The notes under the pieces are model-generated. The model had not been told where the DNA came from. It worked only from the letters and a program-made list of their open reading frames with translations, and did not search any database. Below, one piece after another: positions 19,157 through 28,384 of a stretch of DNA of 64,000 nucleotides. Every line of letters begins with the position of its first letter. Positions within the stretch are counted from its first letter, which is position 1. The position numbers and the translations under genes are program-made. The DNA is from Rivularia sp. MS3 (GTDB taxonomy: Bacteria > Cyanobacteriota > Cyanobacteriia > Cyanobacteriales > Nostocaceae): the NCBI GenBank assembly GCA_019192545.1, contig JAHCMI010000032.1:1-64000 (forward strand), given 5' to 3'.

Positions 19157-19800
19157 AGCTAACTCAACCCACAGGAATAAAAAAGGTAAATTTGAATACC
19201 CCAGCCTAACATCATTCCCAAAAAAAAGAGTATAGCAAATGTATGTAATCGAACGACATTTTTATTGGCTTAGATTCAGTAAACACCGTTATCAAATCAC
19301 AATTAAATCAAAATGAATTAACGGTTTCATTTATAAAAATTATTGCCGATAGCAATTATGCTAAAAACTTGCAAATTTAGGCATTTAATTTAATATTCAG
19401 CGATTATCATCAAAAAGCGAAGGAAAATCAACTTAGTATTTTCTTGACAATCAAATTTTAAATATCCGTATTTTGCTAACTGGAAAAATTTCTCAAACTA
19501 CTTGTAATGCAAACAACGAAAATAAAAAATAAAATATAGTTATGACGAAAAATAAAACTCAGTCAATTATTATTTTATACATGTATCTATATAGTTTTAA
19601 TGGGTTGCAAGATATTTTTGTCTAGAATTTGAGCCATAGCTTCTTATATCTACAGTTTAAGCACTAAGAATAAAAAATACAAAAAAATCAGAAAATGTAA
19701 ATATTGAAATTTGATGACTTTTAAAATGTCAGTTTTTCTGTTTTTGAGAATATGACTCAGCTAAGGTGTAAAATATATACTTTATTATTTACTAGAAAAT
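19157..19800. promoter_or_regulatory. Long upstream region of asnB
   Basis: These 644 nt between a divergent secreted-protein gene and asnB are AT-rich with no supported gene. A TATATAC/TATACT-like stretch at about 19771-19780 could be a -10 element. GTA-N7-TAC occurs just there, one base short of the NtcA spacing (GTA-N8-TAC), so I do not call an NtcA site. No clear palindrome or riboswitch motif is seen. Confidence 0.35.
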
Positions 19801-21303
19801 ATGTGTGGTATTACCGGTATTTGGGGTGAAACCAATCCCGTTTTAGTAAAAAGCATGATGGATAGCATCGCTCACCGGGGTCCTGATGCAGAAGGAATGT
19901 ATGCTCCTGCAAATAAATCTGGCAATTTGGGGCATCGACGCTTGAGTATTATGGACCCCAAAGGTGGGAATCAACCAATCTATGGAGAAATCGCAACTCG
20001 CGCAATTATCGCGAATGGAGAAATTTATAATTTTCCTCAATTACGTTCGACTCTACAAAAACAAAGTGATTTTCAAACCAGTAGCGATAGCGAAGCTATT
20101 CTCAGACTTTACGAGGATAAAGGAATTTCCGCCATCAAAGAACTTGATGGAATGTACGCATTTGCTATAGCTGATGGAGAAAAGTTATTAGTAGCTCGCG
20201 ACCCAATTGGTATCAAACCTCTATATTATGGAGAAATAAAAGGAGCTTGGGTGTTTGCTTCGGAACTCAAAGCGATTTCTCAACATTGCCATAATGTTAA
20301 GGAGTTTCCCCCCGGTAGTTATTACCATTCAGACGAAGGCTTTTCTACTTTTTATAGCGTTCCCGATTTATACCCCGATAGTAATGTTGATGTCGAAGCC
20401 TTAATTGCGAAAGTGCGTCAAACGGTAGAATCATCGGTAATTAAGCGCTTGATGAGCGATGTACCTTTAGGGGCTTTCCTTTCTGGTGGGCTTGATAGCA
20501 GCATTATTGCAGCAGTTGCCAAGCAGCATAAACAAGAGTTGCACACTTTTAGCGTTGGCATCGGCGACAGTCGCGATTTAGAAGCGGCTAGGAAGGTAAG
20601 CGCTCATTTAGGAACAATTCATCATGAATACGTTATTACACCAGAAGAAGTAAACGCTAAACTTCCAGAAATTATTTATTTTTTGGAATCTTTTGACCAA
20701 GATTTGGTTCGCAGCGCCATTCCTTGCTACTTTACTTCTCGCATGGCAGCCGATTATGTCAAAGTTATCCTTACCGGAGAAGGTGCGGACGAGCTATTTG
20801 CAGGCTATACCTATTACAAAGATATTCCCGACGAAGAAGTTCTTCATAAAGAATTACGTCGTTCGGTTTCTAGCTTGCATAATATCAATTTACAGCGAGT
20901 TGACCGTATGACAATGGCTCATGCTATTGAAGGAAGAGTGCCATTTTTAGATTTGAACATGATTGAATTAGGTCAGCAAATTCCAGCAAATCTGAAATTA
21001 GTCGGAGAACCCTTAGTCGAGAAATGGATTTTGCGTAAAGCCTTTGAAGATATGCTTCCCTCAGAAATCGTTTGGAGAAAAAAAGAACAGTTTGACGAAG
21101 GAAGCGGAACTGTAGATATGTTAGAAGAAATGCTTTCGCAGAAAATGACTCTCGCAGAAGCTAAAAATTATCAAGCAAAACACCCTCATATTACCTTGCG
21201 ATCGCCAGAAGAATGTTTTTATCACAATATTTTCATGGATGTTTTTAAGAATTATGAGGTTGTATCAAGTAATGTTGCTCGTTGGTCAGAACGTCCTGTA
21301 TAA
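19801..21303 (+). CDS. asnB: Glutamine-hydrolysing asparagine synthase
   Basis: The 500-residue enzyme begins MCGITGIWG, with Cys2 as the glutaminase nucleophile, followed by AHRGPDAEG, HRRLSI, NGEIYNF and GMYAFAI. The synthetase half has the PP-loop SGGLDSS (about 228-234), the GEGADELFAGY motif and RVDRMTMAHAIEGRVPFLD. All catalytic features of a class II amidotransferase asparagine synthase are present. It makes asparagine from aspartate, glutamine and ATP. The length is a little below the common 550-600, and it is close to the short type found in cyanobacteria and plants. It stands alone after a 644-nt leader. Confidence 0.92.
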   Translation: MCGITGIWGETNPVLVKSMMDSIAHRGPDAEGMYAPANKSGNLGHRRLSIMDPKGGNQPIYGEIATRAIIANGEIYNFPQLRSTLQKQSDFQTSSDSEAILRLYEDKGISAIKELDGMYAFAIADGEKLLVARDPIGIKPLYYGEIKGAWVFASELKAISQHCHNVKEFPPGSYYHSDEGFSTFYSVPDLYPDSNVDVEALIAKVRQTVESSVIKRLMSDVPLGAFLSGGLDSSIIAAVAKQHKQELHTFSVGIGDSRDLEAARKVSAHLGTIHHEYVITPEEVNAKLPEIIYFLESFDQDLVRSAIPCYFTSRMAADYVKVILTGEGADELFAGYTYYKDIPDEEVLHKELRRSVSSLHNINLQRVDRMTMAHAIEGRVPFLDLNMIELGQQIPANLKLVGEPLVEKWILRKAFEDMLPSEIVWRKKEQFDEGSGTVDMLEEMLSQKMTLAEAKNYQAKHPHITLRSPEECFYHNIFMDVFKNYEVVSSNVARWSERPV

Positions 21304-21858
21304 GGTTTTGTAGCCTGATTTAATTTTTTTTAACAATCGCTGTAAGCGATGACTGACAAACTTTTCGGTCACTGGATTGAAAAAACAAGTTGACAATTTG
21401 GTTTACGTACAAAATAGTATCAAAAAGACAGGTTTGGCAATAAAATCGCACGTATAAAACTTTGAAATTCCCGCACAAACTTGAACTGGGGGTTTGTATA
21501 GGGTGTAGCGTATGAGAGAATAGGTATGAATTCTCTCTTGATAGAAAATTCATTTCTTTAGGGTATGTCAACAACCTAGGTCTAAATATACAGGGCTTCT
21601 AGCTCAAGGATTTAGATTATAGTTGACCAGACTTTCGTTAAAGGCAAGCGTTAAGGAAAGTACCGACCTTTAACTGTGTCGTTACCCTAACGGGTCACTT
21701 CGCGAACGCGAAACGTCTCCCTTTGGGAGAAAGCTAACATTAACACTATTGCGGGCTAACCACCCCGAAGGAAAAATGTCACTGTGGTTAAAACCACAGG
21801 CGGCGTTTTTCCTCTCAGCTTTGAAAAAACTGAGTTTCCAAACTACCAAGATTGTCTT
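21304..21858. other. Repeat-containing leader upstream of the methyltransferase gene
   Basis: The 555-nt gap has no supported gene. 21685-21735 carries CACTTCGCGAACGCG and GTCTCCCTTTGGGAG, common cyanobacterial hairpin repeats. 21783-21800 is a palindrome CTGTGGTT-AA-AACCACAG followed by GGCGGCGTTTTT, which would act as a weak terminator or attenuator 59 nt before the ATG. A reading frame from GTG 21784 passes through this palindrome and is probably not translated. Confidence 0.45.
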
Positions 21859-23133
21859 ATGAATCAACAGACTGTGTTGAATAACGTATTAAACAACTAC
21901 GCTAAAGCAGTTGAAGTAGGAGCCTATGACAGCAAATTAATGGGTCTAGGTAGTAAGTGCGATAGCGTGCGGCAGTATTGGGAGGACCGTTATACCCGTT
22001 TCGTTCTTAGCCCTCCCATTCGGCGGTTGCTCGAAAGAACGCGAGCCGATAATCGGGGAATTCGTATTATGGATCTTGGATGTGGTGCAGGAGAAGGGTG
22101 GAATATCCTTACAACTTTACCCCATACAAGTCCAACCTTAGATTCTCAATTTAGTTCGCTCTTGAATGGATCTGACATCGAGTTTTATAAAGGGGTTGAT
22201 ATCAGCCCTGCAATGATAGGCAAAGCTGAGAGTATTCACGCTCATCACGACCAAACAAAATTTATTGTGGCAGATCTTGATGAAGGGCTTCCCATAGAAT
22301 CAGGGGAAAAACCTTACGACGTTTATTTCTCTTCCTATGGGTCTTTATCTCATCTCTCTGACGACAGCCTCGGTAGGTTAGTTGGAGATATTTGTCAGAA
22401 TATGGGCGATAGAGCTATTTTTGTAGCTGATTTGCTCGGTCGTTATTCCTATGAATGGCCTTGTTATTGGGGAGAAGTTCAAGGAAAAGCCAGCGACATG
22501 CAGACTTACTCTATGTCTTATCTTTATCCTCCAGAGAAAAGAAATACAGAAGATGTAGAGAGATTTCCAATTCGTTACTGGGGTGGAGAAGAACTCGACT
22601 GCTTTTTGAGAGTCATTGCGGAAAAAATGAATGTCAGAGTCGGAGAATTTCATTTGTGCGATCGCTCTATTTTAGTAGGTCGTCATACAGATACCAGCGA
22701 ATTCAACCCCCAAGCCTCTCCCTTGAGAAGTGCTGTAAACTCTTTACACGCAATCGACATACGTACCGACTTAACCCAATTAATTTTTGATTATCAGCCC
22801 CATCCCAAACACCCTCACATCAACCGCTTTTTCCAAAACTTACAATCAGCCTGGAATGCATTGGTATATGGCTGCATAGAAAGTTTAGATATGTGGCGCA
22901 ATCCCGAAAAATTGCTGATAGAACCGCCAATAGAACAACCACCGATTGTTCTAGATAGCATTCGCATTTTGCGCCGTCTAATTAATCAAGCTCCAAACTT
23001 ACACTTTGACGATCCGCGAGCCAATTTGATTGAACCCCAGCTAGCTTATTTATTGCGAAACCTAGAATGGAATCTCCAGCAGGGTTTAGGGGCTTCTCAT
23101 GGTTTATTAGCAATATACGAATTTCGCCGTTAA
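21859..23133 (+). CDS. Class I SAM-dependent methyltransferase
   Basis: The product has 424 residues if it starts with ATG at 21859; a GTG 75 nt upstream is open in frame but lies in repeat sequence, so I prefer the ATG. The Rossmann core shows IMDLGCGAGEGWNIL (SAM-binding motif I), then GVDISPAMIGKAE (motif II) and FIVADLDEGLP, YDVYFSSYGSLSHL. A C-terminal domain of about 170 residues has helices rich in Trp, Pro and Leu. The substrate is not evident. It is monocistronic. I recall similar stand-alone proteins in heterocystous cyanobacteria but no assigned role. Confidence 0.8.
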   Translation: MNQQTVLNNVLNNYAKAVEVGAYDSKLMGLGSKCDSVRQYWEDRYTRFVLSPPIRRLLERTRADNRGIRIMDLGCGAGEGWNILTTLPHTSPTLDSQFSSLLNGSDIEFYKGVDISPAMIGKAESIHAHHDQTKFIVADLDEGLPIESGEKPYDVYFSSYGSLSHLSDDSLGRLVGDICQNMGDRAIFVADLLGRYSYEWPCYWGEVQGKASDMQTYSMSYLYPPEKRNTEDVERFPIRYWGGEELDCFLRVIAEKMNVRVGEFHLCDRSILVGRHTDTSEFNPQASPLRSAVNSLHAIDIRTDLTQLIFDYQPHPKHPHINRFFQNLQSAWNALVYGCIESLDMWRNPEKLLIEPPIEQPPIVLDSIRILRRLINQAPNLHFDDPRANLIEPQLAYLLRNLEWNLQQGLGASHGLLAIYEFRR

Positions 23134-23664
23134 ATCCTAGCGACGGAATAGAATTACTGTTTAAATTGATAGGAATAGATTTAAATAACAATCCATAATA
23201 TATTTAGGTTTGTGGATAGTTATTTGCTTCTATATTTCAACAGCGTGCTATTACTCGAGCATTCAGCAGAATGTTGAGCGATTGTAAATGCTTCAATTAA
23301 AAAGTTGAAAATTTTTTGCCAATGATTTAAATTGACGGATTTTTTCAAAAACTCTTGAGCAATTACCAACGACAACAAGGGGCTTTTAATGCCCCTGGTG
23401 CTTCTTTCCAAGAAATAAAGCAATTGACAGAAATCGAAAGAATACTAACAGGTTAAATTAATAAATCCCCAGCTTATTAATATACCATAAAGTTAGTTTA
23501 ATTTGATATCTTACATTAGTTGCCGCAAACCCGGTTTCTTTGAGATTTCACAACCAAATAACAATACTTTCATGATTAGAAACCGGGTTTCTTTGAGCTT
23601 GTGTTTAACCGAACATGATACAACTAGCTATTACCAAGCTTAACAAATAAGATTTTGAATTGAT
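23134..23664. other. Intergenic region with a CCCGGTTTCTTTGAG inverted pair
   Basis: The gap holds a small minus-strand frame (23220-23423) that I cannot support as a gene. At 23529-23605 are AAACCCGGTTTCTTTGAG and AAACCGGGTTTCTTTGAG, about 45 nt apart, the better-preserved copy of the repeat also seen at 18594-18672. Both cores could pair into a hairpin. Confidence 0.5.
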
Positions 23665-25029
23665 TTACATTCCCAACCAAGAAAGAAAACCTTGCCAGAA
23701 TGAAATATTTACTTGTTCTTCTAGCTTCATCTTGTTGCGGATATTTTGAATATCCCAATTAGTTAATTTCGCAAGATTCTGCGCTTCTTTTTCAAAACGT
23801 TTTCTTAAACTTATTTTATATTGCCTACCAGCACTACAGTCAGTTTTGCCTGTAAAAGGATGTTGCAAAACGTAACGTCCTTGGAAATTGTCGCGATTAT
23901 AAGTTTCTTGAAACATTAAGTCTTCAGGAAACTTATTGCGGGTATAGCGGACGTGCAAACGAGTAATGAAAACGTTATTAGAAGCCCTAGGGCGGAAATT
24001 AGGAGGTGCGATTTCATTAGAATTATCATTCAGCCAAAATACTCCAGCATCTTTGAGTTCTTCTGTTGATAGTGGATCGGCCGAACAAGGATCGCAATTA
24101 CTCATATCCCAAGCGTATTCTAAAAATGCCACCTTTTTATTTTCTTTAGTGTAAGAAGTTTGAAACATGGATTTGTAAAAGTCGCCAAACTCTTCTTTGA
24201 TATACACCGGAATATTGATGTTTGAGGGAATTTTAACAGTCCGGTAGTTAGTAAGTTCTGCTTGTCCTTTAGGTGAAAGAATATAGGCAATTAAATCCTG
24301 TTCTGATGTCGAATTAACCATCCCCAAACGAATCGGCAACATGAACTTAGAGGATTCGTAGGCAATTTGTAGAGGACGAAGTTTCTGATAACCGTTTTCG
24401 TCAAACTTTTCTAAATTGACTTTTGCGACAAAAAACTTCATCTTTTGACGAATATAAGGTTTTAGTAGCTGTTTAGCACCCCTAGGAATTTTGTAACCGT
24501 TACCGCGAAGCCATCTTTCTAAACCCCTCGATTCCTTGGCGCTGAGGATAACAATATCGTATTCACCCACATTAAATTCTGCTTCCACCGTCACACCCAA
24601 ACTTCTATTACTTCTTTTCATCGCTTGAGGTGCTGGTGCTGAAGGAGGGACTGCACTTTGTAATGCTCTGTCTTCATACATGAGGGGGGCACAAGGATCG
24701 TCATCAAAATATTCGACTAATCGCGGAGCGCTAAAAGCATCCAAACGTTCGATTATTTTAGGTTTACCAACCTGAACTTGTTCTTCCTTTAATACAGTTG
24801 GTACGGGTACAACCATAGCAAAATCTTTGACATCGCCTTGATAATCATTCGCCATAGTTAATACAGTGCGATTATCTTTACGAGCGATTACAACCCCAGA
24901 AGCTTTGTTATAAAGCTTTGAATCTGCTTTAGCAACATAAAAACCACAAAAAGCCAAAGCCGAAGGAGTAAAGCTAATAAGGATTACAAAAGCTAATAAT
25001 ACTGAAATTAGTACGCGAAATATTTTCAT
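23665..25029 (-). CDS. DUF2330 secreted protein
   Basis: The 454-residue precursor has a signal peptide (residues 1-26, ending SALAF) directly before CGFYVAKADSKLY. DUF2330 hallmarks follow: VVIARKDNRTVLTMANDYQGD, FAMVVPVPTVL, EYDIVILSAKESRGLERWL and PLQIAYESSKFMLPIRL. Conserved cysteines occur in DDDPCAPL, SNCDPCSADPL and GKTDCSAG. The family has no known function. The gene is 8 nt after the RnfD-like gene, so both are almost certainly co-transcribed; together they hint at an extracytoplasmic redox-linked process (inference). Confidence 0.85.
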   Translation of the reverse strand: MKIFRVLISVLLAFVILISFTPSALAFCGFYVAKADSKLYNKASGVVIARKDNRTVLTMANDYQGDVKDFAMVVPVPTVLKEEQVQVGKPKIIERLDAFSAPRLVEYFDDDPCAPLMYEDRALQSAVPPSAPAPQAMKRSNRSLGVTVEAEFNVGEYDIVILSAKESRGLERWLRGNGYKIPRGAKQLLKPYIRQKMKFFVAKVNLEKFDENGYQKLRPLQIAYESSKFMLPIRLGMVNSTSEQDLIAYILSPKGQAELTNYRTVKIPSNINIPVYIKEEFGDFYKSMFQTSYTKENKKVAFLEYAWDMSNCDPCSADPLSTEELKDAGVFWLNDNSNEIAPPNFRPRASNNVFITRLHVRYTRNKFPEDLMFQETYNRDNFQGRYVLQHPFTGKTDCSAGRQYKISLRKRFEKEAQNLAKLTNWDIQNIRNKMKLEEQVNISFWQGFLSWLGM

Positions 25030-25037
25030 AAGAGTTG

Positions 25038-25886
25038 TTAGTTATTAGTGGTAACGGTTGACTGCTCACTGCTCGCTGTCCAACTGAATCGCGATGCTTT
25101 CCAAAGCTGGTCGAATATTACCGTCAGCGGTGCTAAAGCAAATAATGCCCAAAATACTGCTGTGGAAAGATAGAAATTGTTTCGCAAAACAAAGGTTACT
25201 AAGGCAATGCAGGCAGCCCAAATTATTCTTCCAGCGCGGGAATCAGGGATAGAGCGGGGGTCCGTTACCATGAACAATGCAAATAGCAGTAAAGAACCGC
25301 TCATCAAACGATGCATGTAAACATCCCAAGTCCAATCCAGCCAGAAATTACGTGCAGCCTCTAATAAAGCGTAAAACCCTAAAAAAGCTGCCGTAGTATC
25401 CCAACGTCCGATACGGTGCAAAATCATGCCACCCGTACCAACAAATAACATTCCATACCACCAGTCTTCGCCCCATTGCCCTGGAGAAACCCAAGCATCA
25501 GGAGTTAGCACCAATGCAGAAATGATTCCGAAATTTGCTGGATTGAAAAAATGCTTATCCCCAAACTTAAACACAAATTTACTGGCGATCGCCATTGCAG
25601 CAGCAAACAACATCGTTATGGGATAATCGGCTCGTAAAAGTAAGCTAATTCCCAAAGTTGTAATTAAAGAACTGCGAACATTAGTTTTATGCTTAAGATT
25701 TTCTTTGACCTTTACAAACGACCAAAGATTGACGATAAATGTTAAAAGCCATTGCGTAACTAAGCCCGTAGCAATTGCAACTAATATCATCGTCGGTCGC
25801 AGCGTCCAATCTCTCGTACCTATTCCTAAGAAAAGGAACAGAGAAAGATAAACTATTTGGTAGTCTCGTATATCTTTAAACAACAT
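25038..25886 (-). CDS. Orphan RnfD/NqrB-like membrane protein
   Basis: This 282-residue protein has about nine membrane helices and the RnfD/NqrB signature (KHFFNPANFGIIS). The FMN attachment motif (S/T-G-A-T) used by NqrB and RnfD cannot be seen; in its place is GRWDTTAAFLGFY. No other rnf or nqr genes lie in the window, so it is not part of a complete Rnf complex here. It is the first gene of a two-gene unit with the DUF2330 gene. It may be a redox or transport protein derived from RnfD that no longer binds covalent flavin (inference). Confidence 0.8.
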   Translation of the reverse strand: MLFKDIRDYQIVYLSLFLFLGIGTRDWTLRPTMILVAIATGLVTQWLLTFIVNLWSFVKVKENLKHKTNVRSSLITTLGISLLLRADYPITMLFAAAMAIASKFVFKFGDKHFFNPANFGIISALVLTPDAWVSPGQWGEDWWYGMLFVGTGGMILHRIGRWDTTAAFLGFYALLEAARNFWLDWTWDVYMHRLMSGSLLLFALFMVTDPRSIPDSRAGRIIWAACIALVTFVLRNNFYLSTAVFWALFALAPLTVIFDQLWKASRFSWTASSEQSTVTTNN

Positions 25887-26108
25887 TACCCGTTCATTCC
25901 GGGATTACTTCTAAATTTATCTCAATCTAAACTATAAAAAAGCTATTTGGTTATATGGTTACAGAATTTGTTACGTGCAGTTATATGAGCGATATGACAC
26001 TCAAATGCCGTTACTCGTTCCCAAATGATTGCTGGCAATGAAATATTGAGGCTATATGTACTTTTTAGCCAAAAACCAAAATATAAAATCTGAAATCTAA
26101 AGTTCCAA

Positions 26109-26783
26109 ATGCAGCTTTATCCCTTATTCCCACTTTTATACCCAATTCTCAAATCCAGTTTTCCCAAATGTCTTTGGAGGGGTAATCCTAATTCCAAAAC
26201 TATCGCTCTCACTTTCGATGATGGTCCCCATCCACAATATACGCCGCAGCTACTAAAAGTTTTAGATCGTTATCAAATTCAAGCAAGTTTCTTTTGGCTG
26301 GGCATTTGCGTTGAACGTGCGCCACACATAGCCCAGCAAGTACATTCTCGCGGACATTGGATAGGGTTACATGGCTACTCCCATCATAATTTTCCCTTGC
26401 TTTCCCCTGAAGAACTTAAGCAAAGTCTAGAAAAGACTCAAACAGCTATTTACAATGCTTGTAATTTACCGCCAGAAAAAGTACGCGATATCCGCCCGCC
26501 AAATGGTTTGTTCACTCCTAGAACTTTACAACTGTTTAACCAGTGGAATTACCGTCCTGTAATGTGGAGCGTTGTTCCTGAAGATTGGGTAAGTCCGGGA
26601 ATATCTAAAGTTGTTGACAGAGTTATGAAAAACTTACAAAATGGCTCTTTGATAGTATTGCATGATGGCGTTTGCGGCGGAGAAAATGTAGCGCAGATAG
26701 CACAAATTATTATCCCAAAACTATTAGACCAGGGATATGAATTTACTACTATCGATACTTTATGGCAATCAGCTAACAGCTAA
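26109..26783 (+). CDS. NodB-type polysaccharide deacetylase
   Basis: The 224-residue enzyme has the NodB fold with TFDDGPHPQYT (catalytic and metal Asp), SRGHWIGLHGYSHHNF (metal-binding H-x3-H), RPPNG, and VLHDGV toward the end. These residues are needed for metal-dependent N- or O-deacetylation of peptidoglycan, chitin-like or exopolysaccharide substrates. There is no signal peptide and only a modest hydrophobic N-terminus, so it might be cytoplasmic or membrane-bound. It precedes, in convergent orientation, the XRE gene. The substrate is unknown. Confidence 0.88.
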   Translation: MQLYPLFPLLYPILKSSFPKCLWRGNPNSKTIALTFDDGPHPQYTPQLLKVLDRYQIQASFFWLGICVERAPHIAQQVHSRGHWIGLHGYSHHNFPLLSPEELKQSLEKTQTAIYNACNLPPEKVRDIRPPNGLFTPRTLQLFNQWNYRPVMWSVVPEDWVSPGISKVVDRVMKNLQNGSLIVLHDGVCGGENVAQIAQIIIPKLLDQGYEFTTIDTLWQSANS

Positions 26784-26809
26784 TGATTGCAAGTAACTGT
26801 CAAAGGTAA

Positions 26810-27181
26810 TTATTCCTTAACTATTACTTCTTCTACTCCCTCTACTTCTGCTGCTTCCTCCTCATCTGTGCCCAATAAATTATGAATTTCCTGCAAGGAA
26901 GCAGGTTTTGCTGATGCTTCTTGAGAAATATCGCTTTCGCATTCAATCAAATCTTCCACTTGACAGTTAAGAGCTTTACAAAATTTAATTATCCTCTGAA
27001 TGTGGTCTGTACCCGTTCTACCACTTTCCCAATTTTGAATTGTACTTTCCGTAACACCTACAAGACGAGAGAGTTCAAGCTGGGTTAGACCTGCTTTTTC
27101 ACGAAGAAAAGCTATTCTGGGTTTTGGTTTTGGTTTCACAATACGGCACTCATGCGCGTCTATAGCCGTACATCCTAACAT
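26810..27181 (-). CDS. XRE-family helix-turn-helix regulator
   Basis: The product has 123 residues from the ATG at 27181 (a TTG codon one position upstream is less likely). A lambda-repressor-like HTH lies at about 21-75 (AFLREKAGLTQLELSRLVGV, then ESTIQNWESGRTGTDHIQRI, then FCKALNCQVEDLI). A short acidic C-terminal tail follows (DEEEAAEVEGVEEV). It is divergent from the secreted repeat-protein array that begins 299 nt away, so it is the obvious candidate to control that array (inference). No ligand or dimerisation domain is recognisable. Confidence 0.85.
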   Translation of the reverse strand: MLGCTAIDAHECRIVKPKPKPRIAFLREKAGLTQLELSRLVGVTESTIQNWESGRTGTDHIQRIIKFCKALNCQVEDLIECESDISQEASAKPASLQEIHNLLGTDEEEAAEVEGVEEVIVKE

Positions 27182-27431
27182 CAAAAAAATAGAGCCGCCT
27201 AACTTTTTTAACCAAAGACTTGATACCCTTAAGTTCTTTAGTTAAATTTCTTTTGTAGAAGGGTTCAATAATTCGGTACCAAAATTTCATTGGATAAATC
27301 CGGAATAAACAAATTGAATTCTGTAGCCCGGTATATCCCACAAACAGAAAAACAATCTTTAAAAGACAGCAAGGGGTTCTCAACAAACACCCCAAGATAC
27401 TTTAAAGAATGTACGATTACTGGGTAAAAAT

Positions 27432-27479
27432 ACACAACACGCAACACAACACACAATACAATCACACGAGGTTTATAAC
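27432..27479 (+). promoter_or_regulatory. CA-rich leader 1 with Shine-Dalgarno, before the first array gene
   Basis: ACACAACACGCAACACAACA begins the untranslated leader, followed by ACGAGG (27466-27471) and TTTATAACATG. The same CA-rich string, order and spacing recur before the second and fourth array genes. It may bind a regulatory protein or small RNA, or keep the leader unstructured. Confidence 0.6.
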
Positions 27480-27878
27480 ATGTTGAATAAGTCTTTTGCT
27501 TTTGGTTTGTTAGCTGCTGGTTTTATGGTTGCTCCTGGCGCTGCTTTTGCTGATGTCCAGAATCAGAATAGCAATCAAAATACAATTCAAGAGGGCATCG
27601 CCGAACATGGTAGTGTAAATGCTCAAAGTTCTGAAATCCTGAATGTACAAGAGCAAATTCAGAAGACTCGCGAACGTGTGAAACGTGGTGTTCATGGTCG
27701 CTACGGTCGCTACGGTCGTCCTAGCTATTGCGGCAGTAGCTTCAGCGGGCAATCACAAGATTCTGCTCAAGGAACCTTTCAGAGTGGAGAAGCTTTTGAT
27801 AGTTCTGTCAATGGTCAATCAAACAGCAGTGTTAGCGACCAGAAACAGTCTGCTGTAACTAGCCATGCTTGCCGGTAA
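27480..27878 (+). CDS. Secreted Gln/Asn-rich two-repeat protein 1
   Basis: Unknown family, 132 residues. A signal peptide (MLNKSFAFGLLAAGFMVAPG, cleavage after AFA) precedes repeat 1 (about 25-60), a basic linker with GRYGRYGR and a Cys, and repeat 2 (about 90-122), ending in CR. Each repeat has spaced Gln, then G-x-A, S-x-N-x-Q and a final Q-x-Q. The Gln spacing resembles amyloid-forming curli-type repeats but does not match their consensus, so I do not claim homology. It is the first of four paralogs on the plus strand; the ATG at 27480 follows a clear ribosome site. Confidence 0.8.
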   Translation: MLNKSFAFGLLAAGFMVAPGAAFADVQNQNSNQNTIQEGIAEHGSVNAQSSEILNVQEQIQKTRERVKRGVHGRYGRYGRPSYCGSSFSGQSQDSAQGTFQSGEAFDSSVNGQSNSSVSDQKQSAVTSHACR

Positions 27879-27896
27879 GAGTTACTTATTCAAGAA

Positions 27897-27926
27897 GATG
27901 GCGTTGATTTATCTTTGCAATGCCAT
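27897..27926 (+). other. Hairpin between array genes 1 and 2
   Basis: ATGGCGTTG and CAATGCCAT form a 9-bp stem with one G-T pair and an 11-nt loop, 19 nt after the stop of gene 1. No T-run follows. It might separate the transcripts of genes 1 and 2 or stabilise the 3' end of gene 1. Confidence 0.35.
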
Positions 27927-27934
27927 TCAGATTC

Positions 27935-27985
27935 AGCAACACAACAAAACAACACACACAACACAATTTCAACGAGGTAAATACA
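27935..27985 (+). promoter_or_regulatory. CA-rich leader 2 with Shine-Dalgarno, before the second array gene
   Basis: AGCAACACAACAAAACAACA then ACACAACACAA is followed by ACGAGG (27972-27977) and TAAATACAATG. It is the counterpart of 27432-27479, with the same CA-rich composition and the same start-codon spacing. Confidence 0.6.
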
Positions 27986-28384
27986 ATGTTTAAAAAGTCA
28001 TTGGGTTTCGGTTTATTAGCTGCTGGCTTGATGGTTGCACCTGGTGCTGCTTTGGCTGATGTTCAAACTCAGAATAGCACTCAGCATACAGTTCAAGAGG
28101 GCATAGCCGAACATGGTAGTGTAAATGCTCAAAGCTCTGAAACTCTCAATGTACAAGAGCAAATTCAAAAGACTCGCGAACGTGTGAAACGTGTTGTTCA
28201 TGGTCGTTACGGTCGTTATGGTCGTCATAGCTACTGCCCTAGCAGCCACAACAGGAGGGCACAACATTCTTCTCAGGGAAGCCATCAAAGCGGTGTAGCT
28301 ATAGATTATTCCGATAATGCTCAATCGAACAGCAGCGTTAGCGACCAAAAGCAGGTTGCTTCTAATAATCGTACTTGCGGTTAA
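27986..28384 (+). CDS. Secreted Gln/Asn-rich two-repeat protein 2
   Basis: This 132-residue protein is the closest relative of protein 1 and has the same length. It shares the signal-peptide core GLLAAGLMVAPGAA, the block EGIAEHGSVNAQSSE with LNVQEQIQKTRERVKR, and the GRYGRYGRHSYC linker. The second repeat reads SQGSHQSGVAIDYSDNAQSN with SSVSDQKQ and the C-terminus ends TCG. The nearly identical repeat 1 and more divergent repeat 2 suggest recent duplication followed by selection on repeat 1. ATG 27986 (not an upstream in-frame one) gives the normal signal peptide and follows the ribosome site at 27972. Function unknown. Confidence 0.8.
   Translation: MFKKSLGFGLLAAGLMVAPGAALADVQTQNSTQHTVQEGIAEHGSVNAQSSETLNVQEQIQKTRERVKRVVHGRYGRYGRHSYCPSSHNRRAQHSSQGSHQSGVAIDYSDNAQSNSSVSDQKQVASNNRTCG

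Noticed and set aside
19768-19785. NtcA site (GTA-N8-TAC) upstream of asnB
   Set aside because: The observed spacing is N7, not N8; without a second motif I do not call it.
21660-21780. Possible glutamine-type or cobalamin riboswitch upstream of the methyltransferase
   Set aside because: CCCGAAGGAAAA is reminiscent of the glutamine motif, but the required partner sequences (CGTTCA and GGACGGAAGTAGG) are absent.
21784-21858. N-terminal extension of the methyltransferase from GTG 21784
   Set aside because: The first 25 codons run through a palindrome and T-run that look like an attenuator; the ATG at 21859 gives a more natural start.
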